The position numbers and the translations under genes are program-made. A stretch of DNA of 64,000 bases from Chloroflexota bacterium (GTDB lineage Bacteria > Chloroflexota > Dehalococcoidia > Lucifugimonadales > UBA2985): NCBI GenBank assembly GCA_028877205.1, contig JAPPHY010000012.1, positions 43,821-107,820 on the forward strand, in the 5' to 3' direction. Below, one piece after another: positions 50,622-62,524 of this stretch; the stretch's first letter is position 1, and each line of letters begins with the position of its first letter. The notes below the pieces were generated by a model. That model was not told where the DNA came from. It searched no databases and worked only from the letters and a program-made list of their open reading frames with translations.

Positions 50622-51416
50622 ATGATGGAAAACGCTGAACCGATAGCTCCCGTAGACGGCACCGGGCGCCGCTGGATGCCCCTGGCCATGTTGGCGCTGG
50701 GCGCGGCAATTCTCGCCATCGTCGGCGGGTACTTCGTGTACTCGCAGGTGGCGCGCTCGAATCTCGGCGACCTCAACTACTACGTGGGCGATGACAAGGT
50801 AGACGGCCCAGGGCAGCAGACGTCGATATTCCCCGGCAACCTGGTGCCGTCGCTGGCGTGGACCGACCCGCGGTGGGCGGACGTGGACTACGTGGGCTAC
50901 GCGTCAGTTCTCGAAGGGTTCACGTCGCCGGCCGGCAGCGGCCTGCCCGCTGAACCCGGCGAACTCAGCCCGCCGGCGCTCATCCGGATCCCATCGATAG
51001 CGTTGTCCTCCACCGTCGAGGAGCTTGCAGTGGTGAATTATGGCGACGCCAGCAGCTGGGAAACCCCCAAGAATATCGTGGGCCACATACCCACCACACC
51101 CAACCCAGGCACTATGGGCAACGTATACCTCTTCGGGCATCTCCAGAGCCCCGTGAGAGGCGAGGGTTCCGTATTTCGCAACCTGGCGAGAGTGCCGGAC
51201 CTGCTCCGCCAGGGCGAGAAGGTGTACGTGGTGTTGCAGAATGAAGAGGGCGCGGAGTTCCTCTACCGGGTGACGAAGACCTCGGTGGTGCACCAGGACG
51301 ACTTCGCCGTGCTGCCGTCACCGGAGGCCGTCATCACCATGGTGGCATGCGTACCAGCATACGTGTACGACCACCGGCTCCTGGTCACCGGGGAGCTTGT
51401 AGGCGTGCGGGGCTAG
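50622..51416 (+). CDS. Sortase family transpeptidase (orphan)
   Basis: The ATG at 50622 gives 264 residues: a short N-terminus, one transmembrane helix (about 20-42), a linker, and a sortase barrel at about 120-264. Catalytic residues are visible: His in NVYLFGHLQS, Cys in MVACVPAYVY and Arg in DHRLLV. It should anchor proteins on the outside of the cell by a sorting-signal cut. No LPXTG-type substrate or pilus gene is in the window. It follows trpE by 25 bases. Confidence 0.88.
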   Translation: MMENAEPIAPVDGTGRRWMPLAMLALGAAILAIVGGYFVYSQVARSNLGDLNYYVGDDKVDGPGQQTSIFPGNLVPSLAWTDPRWADVDYVGYASVLEGFTSPAGSGLPAEPGELSPPALIRIPSIALSSTVEELAVVNYGDASSWETPKNIVGHIPTTPNPGTMGNVYLFGHLQSPVRGEGSVFRNLARVPDLLRQGEKVYVVLQNEEGAEFLYRVTKTSVVHQDDFAVLPSPEAVITMVACVPAYVYDHRLLVTGELVGVRG

Positions 51417-51434
51417 CCGAGCCGGACGGCTTCG

Positions 51435-53411
<1,977 letters not shown>

Positions 53412-53600
53412 TCAGCGGTAGAACCACTGCCGGTATTCACTCTGCCGGGGCGATAACCTAAGCCCTCCCCGCGACTACAACCAACCCGCCTCAGGATAGG
53501 CTTGGAGTCGGTTGACGGCCCCGACTGCCCGCGCCTCCCGTCAAAATCGGGCTGAATGCGGTATCCGCACCGGCGCAGGACTTGGAATATTGCAAGTTCA

Positions 53601-53629
53601 ATCATACCAGATTCAGGCGTGATTGTCAA
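53601..53629 (-). promoter_or_regulatory. gyrB promoter
   Basis: On the minus strand, TTGACA (53629-53624) and TATGAT (53606-53601) lie 17 bases apart. The start of transcription would be near 53594, which leaves a 228-base leader before the gyrB ATG. Confidence 0.8.
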
Positions 53630-53744
53630 AAGTTTGTTCTCGTTCCGCAGGCGTCGATAATCAAGGTGGCGCACCCCGCGGCGCGCGGCTCCAAATGTAC
53701 CTGCAAACCGATGTCTCCAACCGCCGCGGCAGCAGCATTTTGGG

Positions 53745-53773
53745 TTGTCAAATGACCCCGCTAAGTGTAGAAT
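53745..53773 (+). promoter_or_regulatory. Promoter of the PEPCK-like gene
   Basis: TTGTCA (53745-53750) and TAGAAT (53768-53773) lie 17 bases apart, with transcription expected near 53780 and a leader of about 100 bases. Confidence 0.6.
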
Positions 53774-53881
53774 GGCTGTGTCGTGCCCCTTGCCACGGTT
53801 CATACGTGGATAGTCGCTCCCTGAGGACCAGGAAAACCCTCCCGTGACGGGAACACACTTGGATCAGGAGAGATTCGCAAC

Positions 53882-56167
53882 ATGGCAATTACGCAGGGGA
53901 TAGGGACGGCCCTTGACGGCCCCCCGGTACACCCCGGTTTCGCAAAGGCCCTGGACGAGCTGGTAGCTGCGGCCAAGAAAGGGCACGCGAAGCAGAGCGA
54001 ATACTTCAACCCAGACCGCGAGTGGCTTATAGGCCATATGCGCATCTTCCAGGATCTTCCCGCTCAGCAGAAGGAGCAGCTCCTTCTGGAAGCTGATCAG
54101 GTAGTACAAGAGTGCGCCTGGCTCAACAGCGAAGGCAAGGCAGGCATCCGAGCGTGGCCTGACACGGTCGTCAGGCTCGACAGCGGCGGCGTCGGCTTCT
54201 TCAGCCAGTTGGGCGTGGCTCGGCGGCCCGACCTCACGCAGTACTTCATCGACGGGTTTCACCGGAACCGCGACGCCCTCGCGTTCAGCGAGGAGAACCA
54301 GGCCCTCTTCGCCGAGATACTTCCGTACATCACGGCGCGCATGAAGGAGTGCTTCGACGCCGGCGACACCATCGTACAGACGGACCGCCAGATAGGCGAC
54401 GCGCCGGGACGATCCTTCCACGCCAGGCAGCTCCTGTTTGGCACCGACTATCCTCAACTGCCCTACATGTGGCGCCAGCTCACCTTCGACCTGCCGGACG
54501 CCGACCTCCAGGAGGAGCCTCACATCATGGAGGTCTCCATTCCCAAGTGGCTGGAACACCTGGGCCTGCCCAGCGACCTCAAGCGACGCGTGGAGGAGGC
54601 CGAACTCACCCAGCTCATCTTCAAGGCGCCAACCCGCGGGCTCTCCCTTCACCTGGGCTTCGACTACATGGGCGAGCACAAGATGGGCCCGCTATCCATA
54701 GCCATGTTCAAGGTCAAGCAGGCCAACGGCCTGGCCCTCCAGGCCGCCCTCAGCATGGCCCGCGTTCGCACCCTCAACGGCGATATCACCAACTCAGCAC
54801 TCATCACCACCGGCCCCTCTCTCCACGGCAAGAGCACCCTCACCATCATGATCGAGCTGCACGATAGCCGGCTCGCCTCCCTGCTGGGTCTCGCGCAGGA
54901 CTCCGAAGAGGGCATATACCCGATGAATGACGACATCATCCTGCTGCAGCCCCTCAAGGACCCGATTGAGGTGGAGCGCGGAGGCCGGCAGGTGACGGTG
55001 TCCTACGGCATAGACGGAACGGAGAACAACCTCTACGCGGTGCCGTTCGGGCTGACCAGGGAGGATGACCCCATAACCTACGATGTGCTGAGAGGCTCCG
55101 GCGAGGAGCCCAACCCGCAGGAGACCCTGGAAAACGTGCCGTTCAAGCACGATGAAGGCGCCCCGGACTTTCTCCAGAACCCGGTCCGCAACATGCGTAT
55201 GATCCTGTCCCGCTCACGGCTGCTGGCTCGCAAGGGCGTGGCGCACATGGCCCAGGCTTTCACGGACGGCCGCCTGAGCGACACGGTGCACGTGCCGATG
55301 GAGGCCACGGACAGGCTGCTCTGGCAGGGCGTCATGCGCCAGAACACCGTTGTGCCTCCTCTGGTCAAGCTCACCGCCGAGACCTACGTACGAGCCCTCA
55401 TGTACGGAGAAGCCGTCCAGACCGGCGCGGCCACGGGAGCGATCGGAAGGCCGTACGTGGAGTACTTCTCCGACCCGTTCATCATCGGGCTGGAGGACGA
55501 GAACGCCAACCACATGTACTCCATCCTCAACAGCATCTCGGACGGCGGCCTGGCCCAGGAATTCTACATGTTCAACACCGGCGGGCTTGGGGCCGAGCGC
55601 AACGAGGAGGCCAGCGGGCCCCTGTATCGCAAGATTTCGAGAGACCTCACTATGATGTTGCAGGAAGCGGTGCTCAGGAACGCCGTGAAGTTCGAGCACG
55701 ACCCGGTTCTCGGTGTGGACGTGGCAGTTGCCATAGTGGACCGCGACGGGCAAGAGGTGCAGGACCTGCGCAGCGAGTGGCTGCCCCGCGAGGTCTACGG
55801 CAAGGATGAGTACCGCCGGCGCGTGCGGGAGCTGAAGCGCAAGCGCTTCTACGGCGACAACGAGAAGGACAAGGCCGGGATACTGCGCTACACCAGGGTC
55901 AATGACGCAATATTCGATCTGGACGAGATTCCGCCTCCCTCCAACGAGCGCGAGCTTGCATGGCTGCTGTCGTTCTACTGGCACGTGCAGCAGGCCTGTG
56001 GTTCGCTCTCGGATCTGGCAGAGCGCACAGGCGAAGGACAGCGCCCTTCGGAGGACATACTGATGGCCTTGACAGACAAGTGCCGGCTGGGCGTTGAGGA
56101 AGGGCTGCAGCTCTCGCCGGACTGCCTTGAGACGCTCTCGGCACTCGGAATTTCAGAGCTGAGCTAG
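53882..56167 (+). CDS. Divergent PEP carboxykinase-superfamily protein
   Basis: The 761-residue protein has about 300 residues of unrecognised N-terminal sequence, then a P-loop of the type G311-P-S-L-H-G-K317-S-T, a metal-binding MNDDIILL (349-351) and, near 490-530, VVPPLVKLTAETYVRALMYG followed by a GYT-like AVQTGAATG and YFSDPFIIG. These match the order of motifs in ATP-dependent PEP carboxykinase (GxxGxGKT, FNDD, VLPPVSKL, GYTAKVAGTE, APFLPL). The nucleotide-binding core seems intact, but substrate residues cannot be confirmed and the protein is about 200 residues longer than PckA. Function may be a kinase of a different substrate. Confidence 0.65.
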   Translation: MAITQGIGTALDGPPVHPGFAKALDELVAAAKKGHAKQSEYFNPDREWLIGHMRIFQDLPAQQKEQLLLEADQVVQECAWLNSEGKAGIRAWPDTVVRLDSGGVGFFSQLGVARRPDLTQYFIDGFHRNRDALAFSEENQALFAEILPYITARMKECFDAGDTIVQTDRQIGDAPGRSFHARQLLFGTDYPQLPYMWRQLTFDLPDADLQEEPHIMEVSIPKWLEHLGLPSDLKRRVEEAELTQLIFKAPTRGLSLHLGFDYMGEHKMGPLSIAMFKVKQANGLALQAALSMARVRTLNGDITNSALITTGPSLHGKSTLTIMIELHDSRLASLLGLAQDSEEGIYPMNDDIILLQPLKDPIEVERGGRQVTVSYGIDGTENNLYAVPFGLTREDDPITYDVLRGSGEEPNPQETLENVPFKHDEGAPDFLQNPVRNMRMILSRSRLLARKGVAHMAQAFTDGRLSDTVHVPMEATDRLLWQGVMRQNTVVPPLVKLTAETYVRALMYGEAVQTGAATGAIGRPYVEYFSDPFIIGLEDENANHMYSILNSISDGGLAQEFYMFNTGGLGAERNEEASGPLYRKISRDLTMMLQEAVLRNAVKFEHDPVLGVDVAVAIVDRDGQEVQDLRSEWLPREVYGKDEYRRRVRELKRKRFYGDNEKDKAGILRYTRVNDAIFDLDEIPPPSNERELAWLLSFYWHVQQACGSLSDLAERTGEGQRPSEDILMALTDKCRLGVEEGLQLSPDCLETLSALGISELS

Positions 56168-56295
56168 CCAGGTGTACCCGTGGTTTCCTTTCGTATTCCA
56201 GATTCCTTGACAGTCACCCGCAGCGCGTGGAGTGCTGTCGTTACCGACGGGCACGTCACACCGGGGCCTTGCAGACGCACAGAGGAGGCCGTACC

Positions 56296-57009
56296 TTGCC
56301 GCTGATAGGCGTGGCAGCCTCGGACGCTGACTGGGCGCGCACCTACGTGGAGGCCACCGAATGGGGCGGCGCGGAGACGATCCTTCTGCTGCCGGACTCG
56401 CCGGAGCGTGTCCCGGCAACGCTGGACTCCATCGACGGCCTGCTGGTGACCGGCGGAGCGGACATCCATCCCCCCCGATACAACCGGGAGCCTGACCCCA
56501 ACGCCGGCCTGGACACCCCAGCGCATGAGCAGGACGAGTGGGAGATCGCCCTAATGCAGACGGCTATGGAACGCGATATGCCCGTGCTGGGCATCTGCCG
56601 CGGGATGCAGCTTCTCAACGTGGTCTGCGGCGGGCAGCTCATCCAGCACCTGCCCGGCCATCGCAGAGAGGACGGCGTCCCGGGCTCGTCGTACCACCGG
56701 GTGTTCATCTCGCCCGGCAGCAGGCTCGCCGCCATTGTGGGCGCCGGCGGCTTTGTGAGGGTGAACAGCCGACACCACCAGGGCGTGAGCGAGGCCGTAA
56801 AGGCGCCGTCTCTGATGGCCTCGGCGTACTCACTGGAGGACCGCCTCATCGAGGCGCTGGAAAGCCCGCACCACGACTGGGTAATTGGTGTACAATGGCA
56901 TAACGAGAACCGGGACGAGGTGCCCCGCAGCTTCGGCAATCTCTTCCTCGCACTTGCTGAGCGGGGAGAGACGTACTCGCAGACAAGAGCCGCTCTGTCA
57001 GCACGCTGA
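56296..57009 (+). CDS. Class I glutamine-amidotransferase-like (peptidase C26)
   Basis: The TTG at 56296 follows GAGGAGG. The 237-residue protein has the nucleophile elbow GICRGMQLLN with catalytic Cys and GVQWHNENRD with His, plus VTGGADIHPPRY. It resembles PuuD-type gamma-glutamyl-GABA hydrolases, which act in polyamine or amide catabolism. It stands 38 bases before gyrA. Substrate is inferred from family only. Confidence 0.87.
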   Translation: MPLIGVAASDADWARTYVEATEWGGAETILLLPDSPERVPATLDSIDGLLVTGGADIHPPRYNREPDPNAGLDTPAHEQDEWEIALMQTAMERDMPVLGICRGMQLLNVVCGGQLIQHLPGHRREDGVPGSSYHRVFISPGSRLAAIVGAGGFVRVNSRHHQGVSEAVKAPSLMASAYSLEDRLIEALESPHHDWVIGVQWHNENRDEVPRSFGNLFLALAERGETYSQTRAALSAR

Positions 57010-57046
57010 GCGGCTTCGATAATACCTCAGAAAAGAGGACGGATAA

Positions 57047-59503
57047 ATGGTTTCACCTTCACTTGGCAACGTTCGCCCCGTGCGCATCGAAGACGAGATG
57101 CGCAGCTCCTACCTCGACTACGCAATGAGCGTCATCGTCTCGCGCGCCCTGCCGGACGTGCGGGACGGCCTGAAGCCGGTGCAGAGACGCATCCTCTACG
57201 CCATGGACGAACTGGGGATGAGGGCCGGCACCCCGTACAAGAAGAGCGCCCGCCTGGTCGGCGAGGTGCTGGGCAAGTACCACCCGCACGGCGACAGCCC
57301 CGTCTACGACTCGATGGTGCGCATGGCGCAGGATTTCTCCATGCGCTACCCGCTCATTGACGGGCAAGGCAACTTCGGCAGCATCGACGACGACCCGCCC
57401 GCGGCAATGCGATACACGGAGGCCCGACTCTCGGTCATGGCGCAGCAGCTGCTCGCGGACATAGACCGGGAGACCGTGGACTTCACCGCCAACTTTGACG
57501 AGTCCCTCCGCGAGCCGCAGGTGCTGCCGGCGCTGCTCCCCAACCTGCTGCTCAACGGCGCAGCAGGGATCGCAGTGGGCATGGCGACCAGCATACCGCC
57601 CCACAACCTGCGCGAGGTGTGCGACGCGGTCATTCACCTCATCGACCGCCCGGACGCCACAGTGGAGGACCTGGTCAAGTTCATCAAGGGTCCGGACTTT
57701 CCCACGGGCGGAATCATCATGGGGTCGGACGCCATCCTCAACGCCTACTCCACCGGCCGGGGACGCATCCTCGTCCGGGCCAAGGCCGAGATTGAGGAAG
57801 GCGAGAGACGCTCCGAGCGCCCGCAGATCGTGGTGACGGAGATACCGTTCCAGGTCAACAAGGCTGCGCTCGTGGAGAAGATCGCGCAGCTTGCCAAGGA
57901 CAAGAAGATAGACGGCATCAGCGAGGTGCGCGACGAGTCGGACCGCCACGGGCTGCGCGTCGTTGTCGAACTGCGCCGGGAAGCGCAGCCCGAGATTGTG
58001 CTGAACAACCTGTTCAAGCAGACGGCCATGCAGACGGCATTCTTCGTGAACACGCTTGCGCTGGTGGACGGCCAGCCGCAGGTGCTGCCTCTCAAGCGCA
58101 TGCTGCGCCACTACATCGACTTCCGAAGACAGGTGGTCACGCGCCGCGCCCAGCACGATCTGCGAAGGGCACAGGAGCGAATTCACATCGTCGAGGGGCT
58201 GAGGACTGCCCTGCTCAACCTGGACAGGGTCATTGTCACCATCCGCCAGTCCGCCGACGCCGAGACCGCCAGGCAGGGACTGATGGAGTGGTTCGGGCTG
58301 ACGCAGGTGCAGGCCCAAGCCATCCTGGACATGCAGCTGCGGCGCATCGCCGCGCTGGAGCGGGAGCGAATCGAGGAGGAGTACCAGCAGCTTCAGAAGA
58401 CCATCGGCCAGCTGGAGGCCCTGCTCGCAGACCCGCAGAAGATCCTGGCGGAGGTCAAGAAAGAGACGCGGCAGATACGCAAGGACTTCGGCGACGACCG
58501 CCGCACCGAGGTCCTGGACAGGGAGCCGGATGCCCCCACGCGGGCGGACCTTGTTCCTCATCAGGACGTGGTCATCACCATCACGCAGCGCGGGTACGTG
58601 AAATGCATGCCGATCAGCACGTACCGCGCACAGCACCGCGGGGGCAGGGGCGTTATGGGCATGTCCACAAGGGAGACGGACGCATTGCAGCATCTCATTG
58701 TGGCGGACACCCACGACGCGCTCCTCTTCTTCACCAATCGCGGCAAGGCCTACTCCATGCGGTGCTACGAGATTCCCCAGGACAGCTCACGCAACACTCG
58801 GGGGACTCCGGCCGTCAATCTGCTGTCGCTGTCCGAGGGGGAGCGAATCAACGCGGTGGTGGTGCAGACTGGCATAGACCTTGGAGGCTACATCCTTCTT
58901 GCAACTCGCATGGGTGAGATCAAGCGGATGAATTTCGCCTCACTTGCCAACATCCGCAGCAACGGCCTGATCGCGATGGACATCGAGGACGGCGACGAGG
59001 TTATCTCGGCATGGCAGGCCGCTGAGGGCGACGAGGTGGTGATGGTCTCCGAGATGGGCAAGGCGGCCAGGTTCTCCATCGACAAGGTTCCCGTCAGGCA
59101 GCGTCAGTCGGGCGGGGTACGCGGCATGCGCCTCATGCCGGGTGACAAGGTGGTGTCCATGGACGTCGTCATCCCAGGCGCCAGGCTGCTGGTGGTAAGC
59201 CGCAATGGCCACGGCAAGCTGACTGCTATCACGTCCTACAAGACCACCGGCCGAGGCGTCATGGGCGTGACCACGCTCAAAATCACGGACAAGACCGGGC
59301 CCGTTGCAACGGCACACCTTGTTCAGGACTCTGCCACGGAGGTGATCATCATCTCGGCGAAGGGGGTCATGATGCGCACGCCTCTGTCCGAGATTCGCTC
59401 GCTGGGCCGCATCACCCAGGGCGTGAAGGTCATGAAGCCCGACGAGGACGACTACGTGGTCACCGCAACCAGCATCGACACAGGAGGCGGTAACTCGAAG
59501 TAG
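57047..59503 (+). CDS. gyrA: DNA gyrase subunit A
   Basis: The 818-residue protein has the winged-helix breakage domain with catalytic Tyr near residue 123 (MRYTEARLS), the quinolone-region [11 protein letters not shown] with wild-type Ser and Asp at the usual positions, a coiled coil, and a C-terminal beta-pinwheel with the GyrA box (QHRGGRGV). So it can wrap DNA and supercoil, rather than being ParC. It is convergent with the ThyX-like gene, 15 bases away. Confidence 0.97.
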   Translation: MVSPSLGNVRPVRIEDEMRSSYLDYAMSVIVSRALPDVRDGLKPVQRRILYAMDELGMRAGTPYKKSARLVGEVLGKYHPHGDSPVYDSMVRMAQDFSMRYPLIDGQGNFGSIDDDPPAAMRYTEARLSVMAQQLLADIDRETVDFTANFDESLREPQVLPALLPNLLLNGAAGIAVGMATSIPPHNLREVCDAVIHLIDRPDATVEDLVKFIKGPDFPTGGIIMGSDAILNAYSTGRGRILVRAKAEIEEGERRSERPQIVVTEIPFQVNKAALVEKIAQLAKDKKIDGISEVRDESDRHGLRVVVELRREAQPEIVLNNLFKQTAMQTAFFVNTLALVDGQPQVLPLKRMLRHYIDFRRQVVTRRAQHDLRRAQERIHIVEGLRTALLNLDRVIVTIRQSADAETARQGLMEWFGLTQVQAQAILDMQLRRIAALERERIEEEYQQLQKTIGQLEALLADPQKILAEVKKETRQIRKDFGDDRRTEVLDREPDAPTRADLVPHQDVVITITQRGYVKCMPISTYRAQHRGGRGVMGMSTRETDALQHLIVADTHDALLFFTNRGKAYSMRCYEIPQDSSRNTRGTPAVNLLSLSEGERINAVVVQTGIDLGGYILLATRMGEIKRMNFASLANIRSNGLIAMDIEDGDEVISAWQAAEGDEVVMVSEMGKAARFSIDKVPVRQRQSGGVRGMRLMPGDKVVSMDVVIPGARLLVVSRNGHGKLTAITSYKTTGRGVMGVTTLKITDKTGPVATAHLVQDSATEVIIISAKGVMMRTPLSEIRSLGRITQGVKVMKPDEDDYVVTATSIDTGGGNSK

Positions 59504-59518
59504 CCGCCTCTACGAGCG

Positions 59519-60901
59519 CTATCCCCGCAGCCGTAGATACCTGAACAGGAGCGGGTGGCGTTCCCTGGCAAGGTCGAGCGCCTGCTGCATCACCCTTCGC
59601 AGCGTGAAGTGCGCCTGCGGGCTTGTGCGCAGCTTGAACAGGTGGTAGCACTCGCGCAGGTTCAGCTTGGAGAGCACGCGCCTCAGGTGCGCGTGAGTCA
59701 CCAGGTAGGCCGCCACGTCCGGCGACACTTCGGCGATGCGATGGTACCCCTCGGCCGCCGCGTCCATCGCATCCCTGAACCGCCTCTCCAGCCCGGCCTC
59801 CACCACTATCTCCGGCACGATGTATCCCAGGTCAACCGTGGCAGGCTGAGGCAGGTAGGTCTGCATTCGGTGTCGCTTGAACTCGCGGTATGCGCCGTAG
59901 TCCATCACCAGGTCGAAGGTGTAGTCCACCACCTCCAGTTCCCTCAGCGGCACGTCGTGAGGGCCCAGCCTGTCCAGCGCCTCGTGTATCGCCGCCTCCA
60001 TTTGGGGCCTGTCCATGCGCTCCACGCGCTCCCACACCTCCGCGTACGGCATGGGCGAGAATCGGTACAGCAGCGCGGCGACCAGCTTCTGCTCAGCCTG
60101 CGGATCGCAGTGGACCAGCTCGGCGCGGCAGTCGTCCATGCCTGCGCCGTCCTCGCGGGGCATGGCGAGCGCTTCCTGGGCCTGGCGCGTGAGCGCAATG
60201 TACTCGTTGCGGTCGGCGTACTTGATGAGCGTGGGGGTTATCTCCCTGCCCTTCTCCTTCAGCGCCTCGCCCACCTCCCGTTCCTCGGCTAGCTGCGACG
60301 ACAGCAGCTTTCGAACCGCGTGCTCCATAGAGCGGGCATTCAGCGTCACCCCAACGTTGGTGAGGGTAGACGCGGGCAGCAGGAAACGGGCTGCGTCAGT
60401 GGCGACGCGCCTGAGCCGCAGGTTGTAGGCGCCATCGCGCTCGCTCTCGCCGCGCGGTGTGACCTCCCGGAGGTGAGCCATCAGCCCGTCGACGGTCTCC
60501 TCATAGGCTGCGAACAGGGCGTCACAGGCGCCGACGTAGACATCGCGCATAGGCGGGTTCTCGTCCAGCTCACTGGGGACGTGGTAGTGGCCCTGGCCAA
60601 GCACCTGGTACCGGGACGACTTCTCCGTGTAGGAAGCCAGTCGGTTGTCCTCCAGGGTGTCGCAGGCCAGACGTGAGATGTTCTCCACAGCCATGTGGAG
60701 AACGGCGTGCTCCGCGACAGAAGCGTGCCCGTAGTTGAGCACCCAACGCTCGTGGAAGTCGGCGGCCCGCTCCTCAGTTACCCGCCGCGCGATCTCGTCG
60801 AAGGGCTGGGGATTGCGCGACGTCATGGCGAACGCGACGGCGAGCTGCTCCTCAGTCAGCTCGCGCGGGTCAAGCGGGTAGATTCGCCGGGAGAGATCCA
60901 T
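59519..60901 (-). CDS. Two-domain ThyX-like protein
   Basis: The start is the ATG at 60901 giving 460 residues; a GTG ten codons upstream is possible. Both halves look like ThyX (FAD-dependent thymidylate synthase): the N-terminal half has WVLNYGHASVAEHAVLHM and NRLASYTEKSSRYQ, which resembles the S-rich half of the RHRxxSxxxxSxRY motif but lacks RHR; the C-terminal half has YREFKRHRMQTYLPQPATVDLGY, which has RHR but not the following serines. So the motif is split over the two halves. Whether thymidylate synthesis remains is unclear; it may be a ThyX paralogue with altered function. The family call is confident, the reaction is not. Confidence 0.75.
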   Translation of the reverse strand: MDLSRRIYPLDPRELTEEQLAVAFAMTSRNPQPFDEIARRVTEERAADFHERWVLNYGHASVAEHAVLHMAVENISRLACDTLEDNRLASYTEKSSRYQVLGQGHYHVPSELDENPPMRDVYVGACDALFAAYEETVDGLMAHLREVTPRGESERDGAYNLRLRRVATDAARFLLPASTLTNVGVTLNARSMEHAVRKLLSSQLAEEREVGEALKEKGREITPTLIKYADRNEYIALTRQAQEALAMPREDGAGMDDCRAELVHCDPQAEQKLVAALLYRFSPMPYAEVWERVERMDRPQMEAAIHEALDRLGPHDVPLRELEVVDYTFDLVMDYGAYREFKRHRMQTYLPQPATVDLGYIVPEIVVEAGLERRFRDAMDAAAEGYHRIAEVSPDVAAYLVTHAHLRRVLSKLNLRECYHLFKLRTSPQAHFTLRRVMQQALDLARERHPLLFRYLRLRG

Positions 60902-61000
60902 GTTCGCGCGTGTGATGATACACCAGGACACGTGCGCGTGGATACAGACGATTTCGTACGAGATTGAAGCGGGAGATTGAGGCGCGGGGAGTCGATCGGG

Positions 61001-61849
61001 CTAGTAGCCGGGCTGCTCCTCCAGGTCGTCAGCGGAGGATGGCACAGTCTCCTCCTCGTCCGAGGGCGGCGCGGCGATCGTCACCTCGCCCTCCTCATCC
61101 CAGTCGATGATCGGAGGCCGGTCCAGCTCGATCTCCTCGTCCTCCAGGTCGATCTCAGCCGGCAGTGGCGGGCTGCCCAGATATGAGTATACGCCGCCCA
61201 TTGGCTGCTTGTACGGGAACGACACGATGCCCTGCTGGCTGCTGTGCTGGTACGTCTCCCTGATCATGATGACCAGGCTGTCTTCCTGGACGGAGGTCAC
61301 CGCGGCCTCGTAGCGATTGCCGCCCTCCATGAGACGCGCCAGGCGTTGTCCTTGTTTTGGCTCAACCTCTCCCAGGTAGAGCCCCTCCGGGCTCTCCACG
61401 GTGAGGCCCCCGCCGGTCAAGCGCAGCTGCACGGCGTCGCCGGGGGCGACGTGGAGGTGGGCGCCGTCGGGAGGTAGCCGGGTGAGCGAAATGGAGCCGG
61501 ACTTGCCGCGCTCCTCGATAAAGAGCTGTAGCGTCGCCTTGGAGCCCTGCCGGGGCGCCGGCGCGTCCTCGCTGAGCTGGTCAAGCCTGCGCAGGTTCTT
61601 GCGAGCGATGCTGTTGGCGGGTGAAATCTCGAGAGTGCGGCCGAAGGCAGCCTTGGCCTCTTTGTAGAGACCCAGCTCCGAGAGGGCCTTGCCCAGGCGG
61701 TTGTGAGCCTCCACGTCCCGCGGGAACTCTTCGATAATCTCGCGGTTGAGCTCCACCGCCTCCTGCCAACGGCTGGCGAGGGCGAGGGCAATTGCCTCCT
61801 TCGCCTTGTCTCTCCTCTTCTTCGCCTTGCTATCGACGTCCAGCGCCAT
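61001..61849 (-). CDS. TPR-repeat protein, unknown function
   Basis: The ATG at 61849 follows GGAG. The 282-residue product has two TPR-like helix pairs at residues about 12-80 (AIALALASRWQEAVELNREI and AHNRLGKALSELGLYKEAKAAF), a small beta domain (about 105-210), and a very acidic C-terminal tail with many Glu and Asp. TPR units bind peptides; partner not known. It lies 99 bases from the ThyX-like start on the same strand. Confidence 0.75.
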   Translation of the reverse strand: MALDVDSKAKKRRDKAKEAIALALASRWQEAVELNREIIEEFPRDVEAHNRLGKALSELGLYKEAKAAFGRTLEISPANSIARKNLRRLDQLSEDAPAPRQGSKATLQLFIEERGKSGSISLTRLPPDGAHLHVAPGDAVQLRLTGGGLTVESPEGLYLGEVEPKQGQRLARLMEGGNRYEAAVTSVQEDSLVIMIRETYQHSSQQGIVSFPYKQPMGGVYSYLGSPPLPAEIDLEDEEIELDRPPIIDWDEEGEVTIAAPPSDEEETVPSSADDLEEQPGY

Positions 61850-62006
61850 GTGCACCGCTCCGGGTGTGAGTGGTGACAGATTGTAAACCCTGTGTCAAGG
61901 GGTACGCAATCCCTGATTGAACCCGTGACGGCATCGTGCCCAAATGCGAGGGGCTGACGCACCCTGATTTCTTGCGCCGGGGGTTTCCCCCACGAGAAGA
62001 TTCGAC

Positions 62007-62012
62007 TATAAT
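62007..62012 (+). promoter_or_regulatory. -10 element before the small membrane gene
   Basis: A perfect TATAAT lies about 30 bases before the ATG at 62045. The expected -35 region (about 61984-61989) reads TTTCCC, a poor match. Confidence 0.4.
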
Positions 62013-62044
62013 TGGGGATAATGATAGGCGCTCAGGGGGAGGCC

Positions 62045-62440
62045 ATGTCCGAGCGGTATCAGAGAGAAATAGAAGAGATCCTCCAGCAGGCGGGAGAGCA
62101 CACTCCCGTCAAGGAGCCGGAAAGGCCCCACCGGAGATCGCCTGCGTCCGCGTTGGGGGGCATTGGCAGGGGTGTGGCGGGCCTCATTTACCGCAGTTCA
62201 AGCCGCCTGCTGATAATTGGCGCTGTACTCTTGCTTCTGGCCGTACTGGTCAGCGTGATCCTGCCAGGCTTCCTTGGGCCGTTCGTCTGGCTGGGGCTGA
62301 TCTTGTTCATCCTGATCTACGCGCTCTACTTCGCGCGGCCCGGCGGCAGCCCGGAGAAGCGATGGCGCGGCCGGGCGATCGAGCCGACGCCCAGCGAGGA
62401 CAGCGCGTGGACGCGCTTCCAGCGCTGGCTCAAGCGATAG
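62045..62440 (+). CDS. Small membrane protein, unknown function
   Basis: The ATG at 62045 (MSERYQREIEEIL) has GGGGGAGG just before it; ATG at 62021 is also in frame. The 131-residue product has an amphipathic N-terminal helix, basic stretch, two closely spaced transmembrane helices (about 55-98), and a basic tail ending RWLKR. No family recognised. Confidence 0.6.
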   Translation: MSERYQREIEEILQQAGEHTPVKEPERPHRRSPASALGGIGRGVAGLIYRSSSRLLIIGAVLLLLAVLVSVILPGFLGPFVWLGLILFILIYALYFARPGGSPEKRWRGRAIEPTPSEDSAWTRFQRWLKR

Positions 62441-62524
62441 GCTGGTTATCTGCAGTGCAACGGACGTCCTTGGCAAACGGATCGTGGTGCGCAATGCTGC
62501 CCGCAAGATTAGGAGATTGATGGC

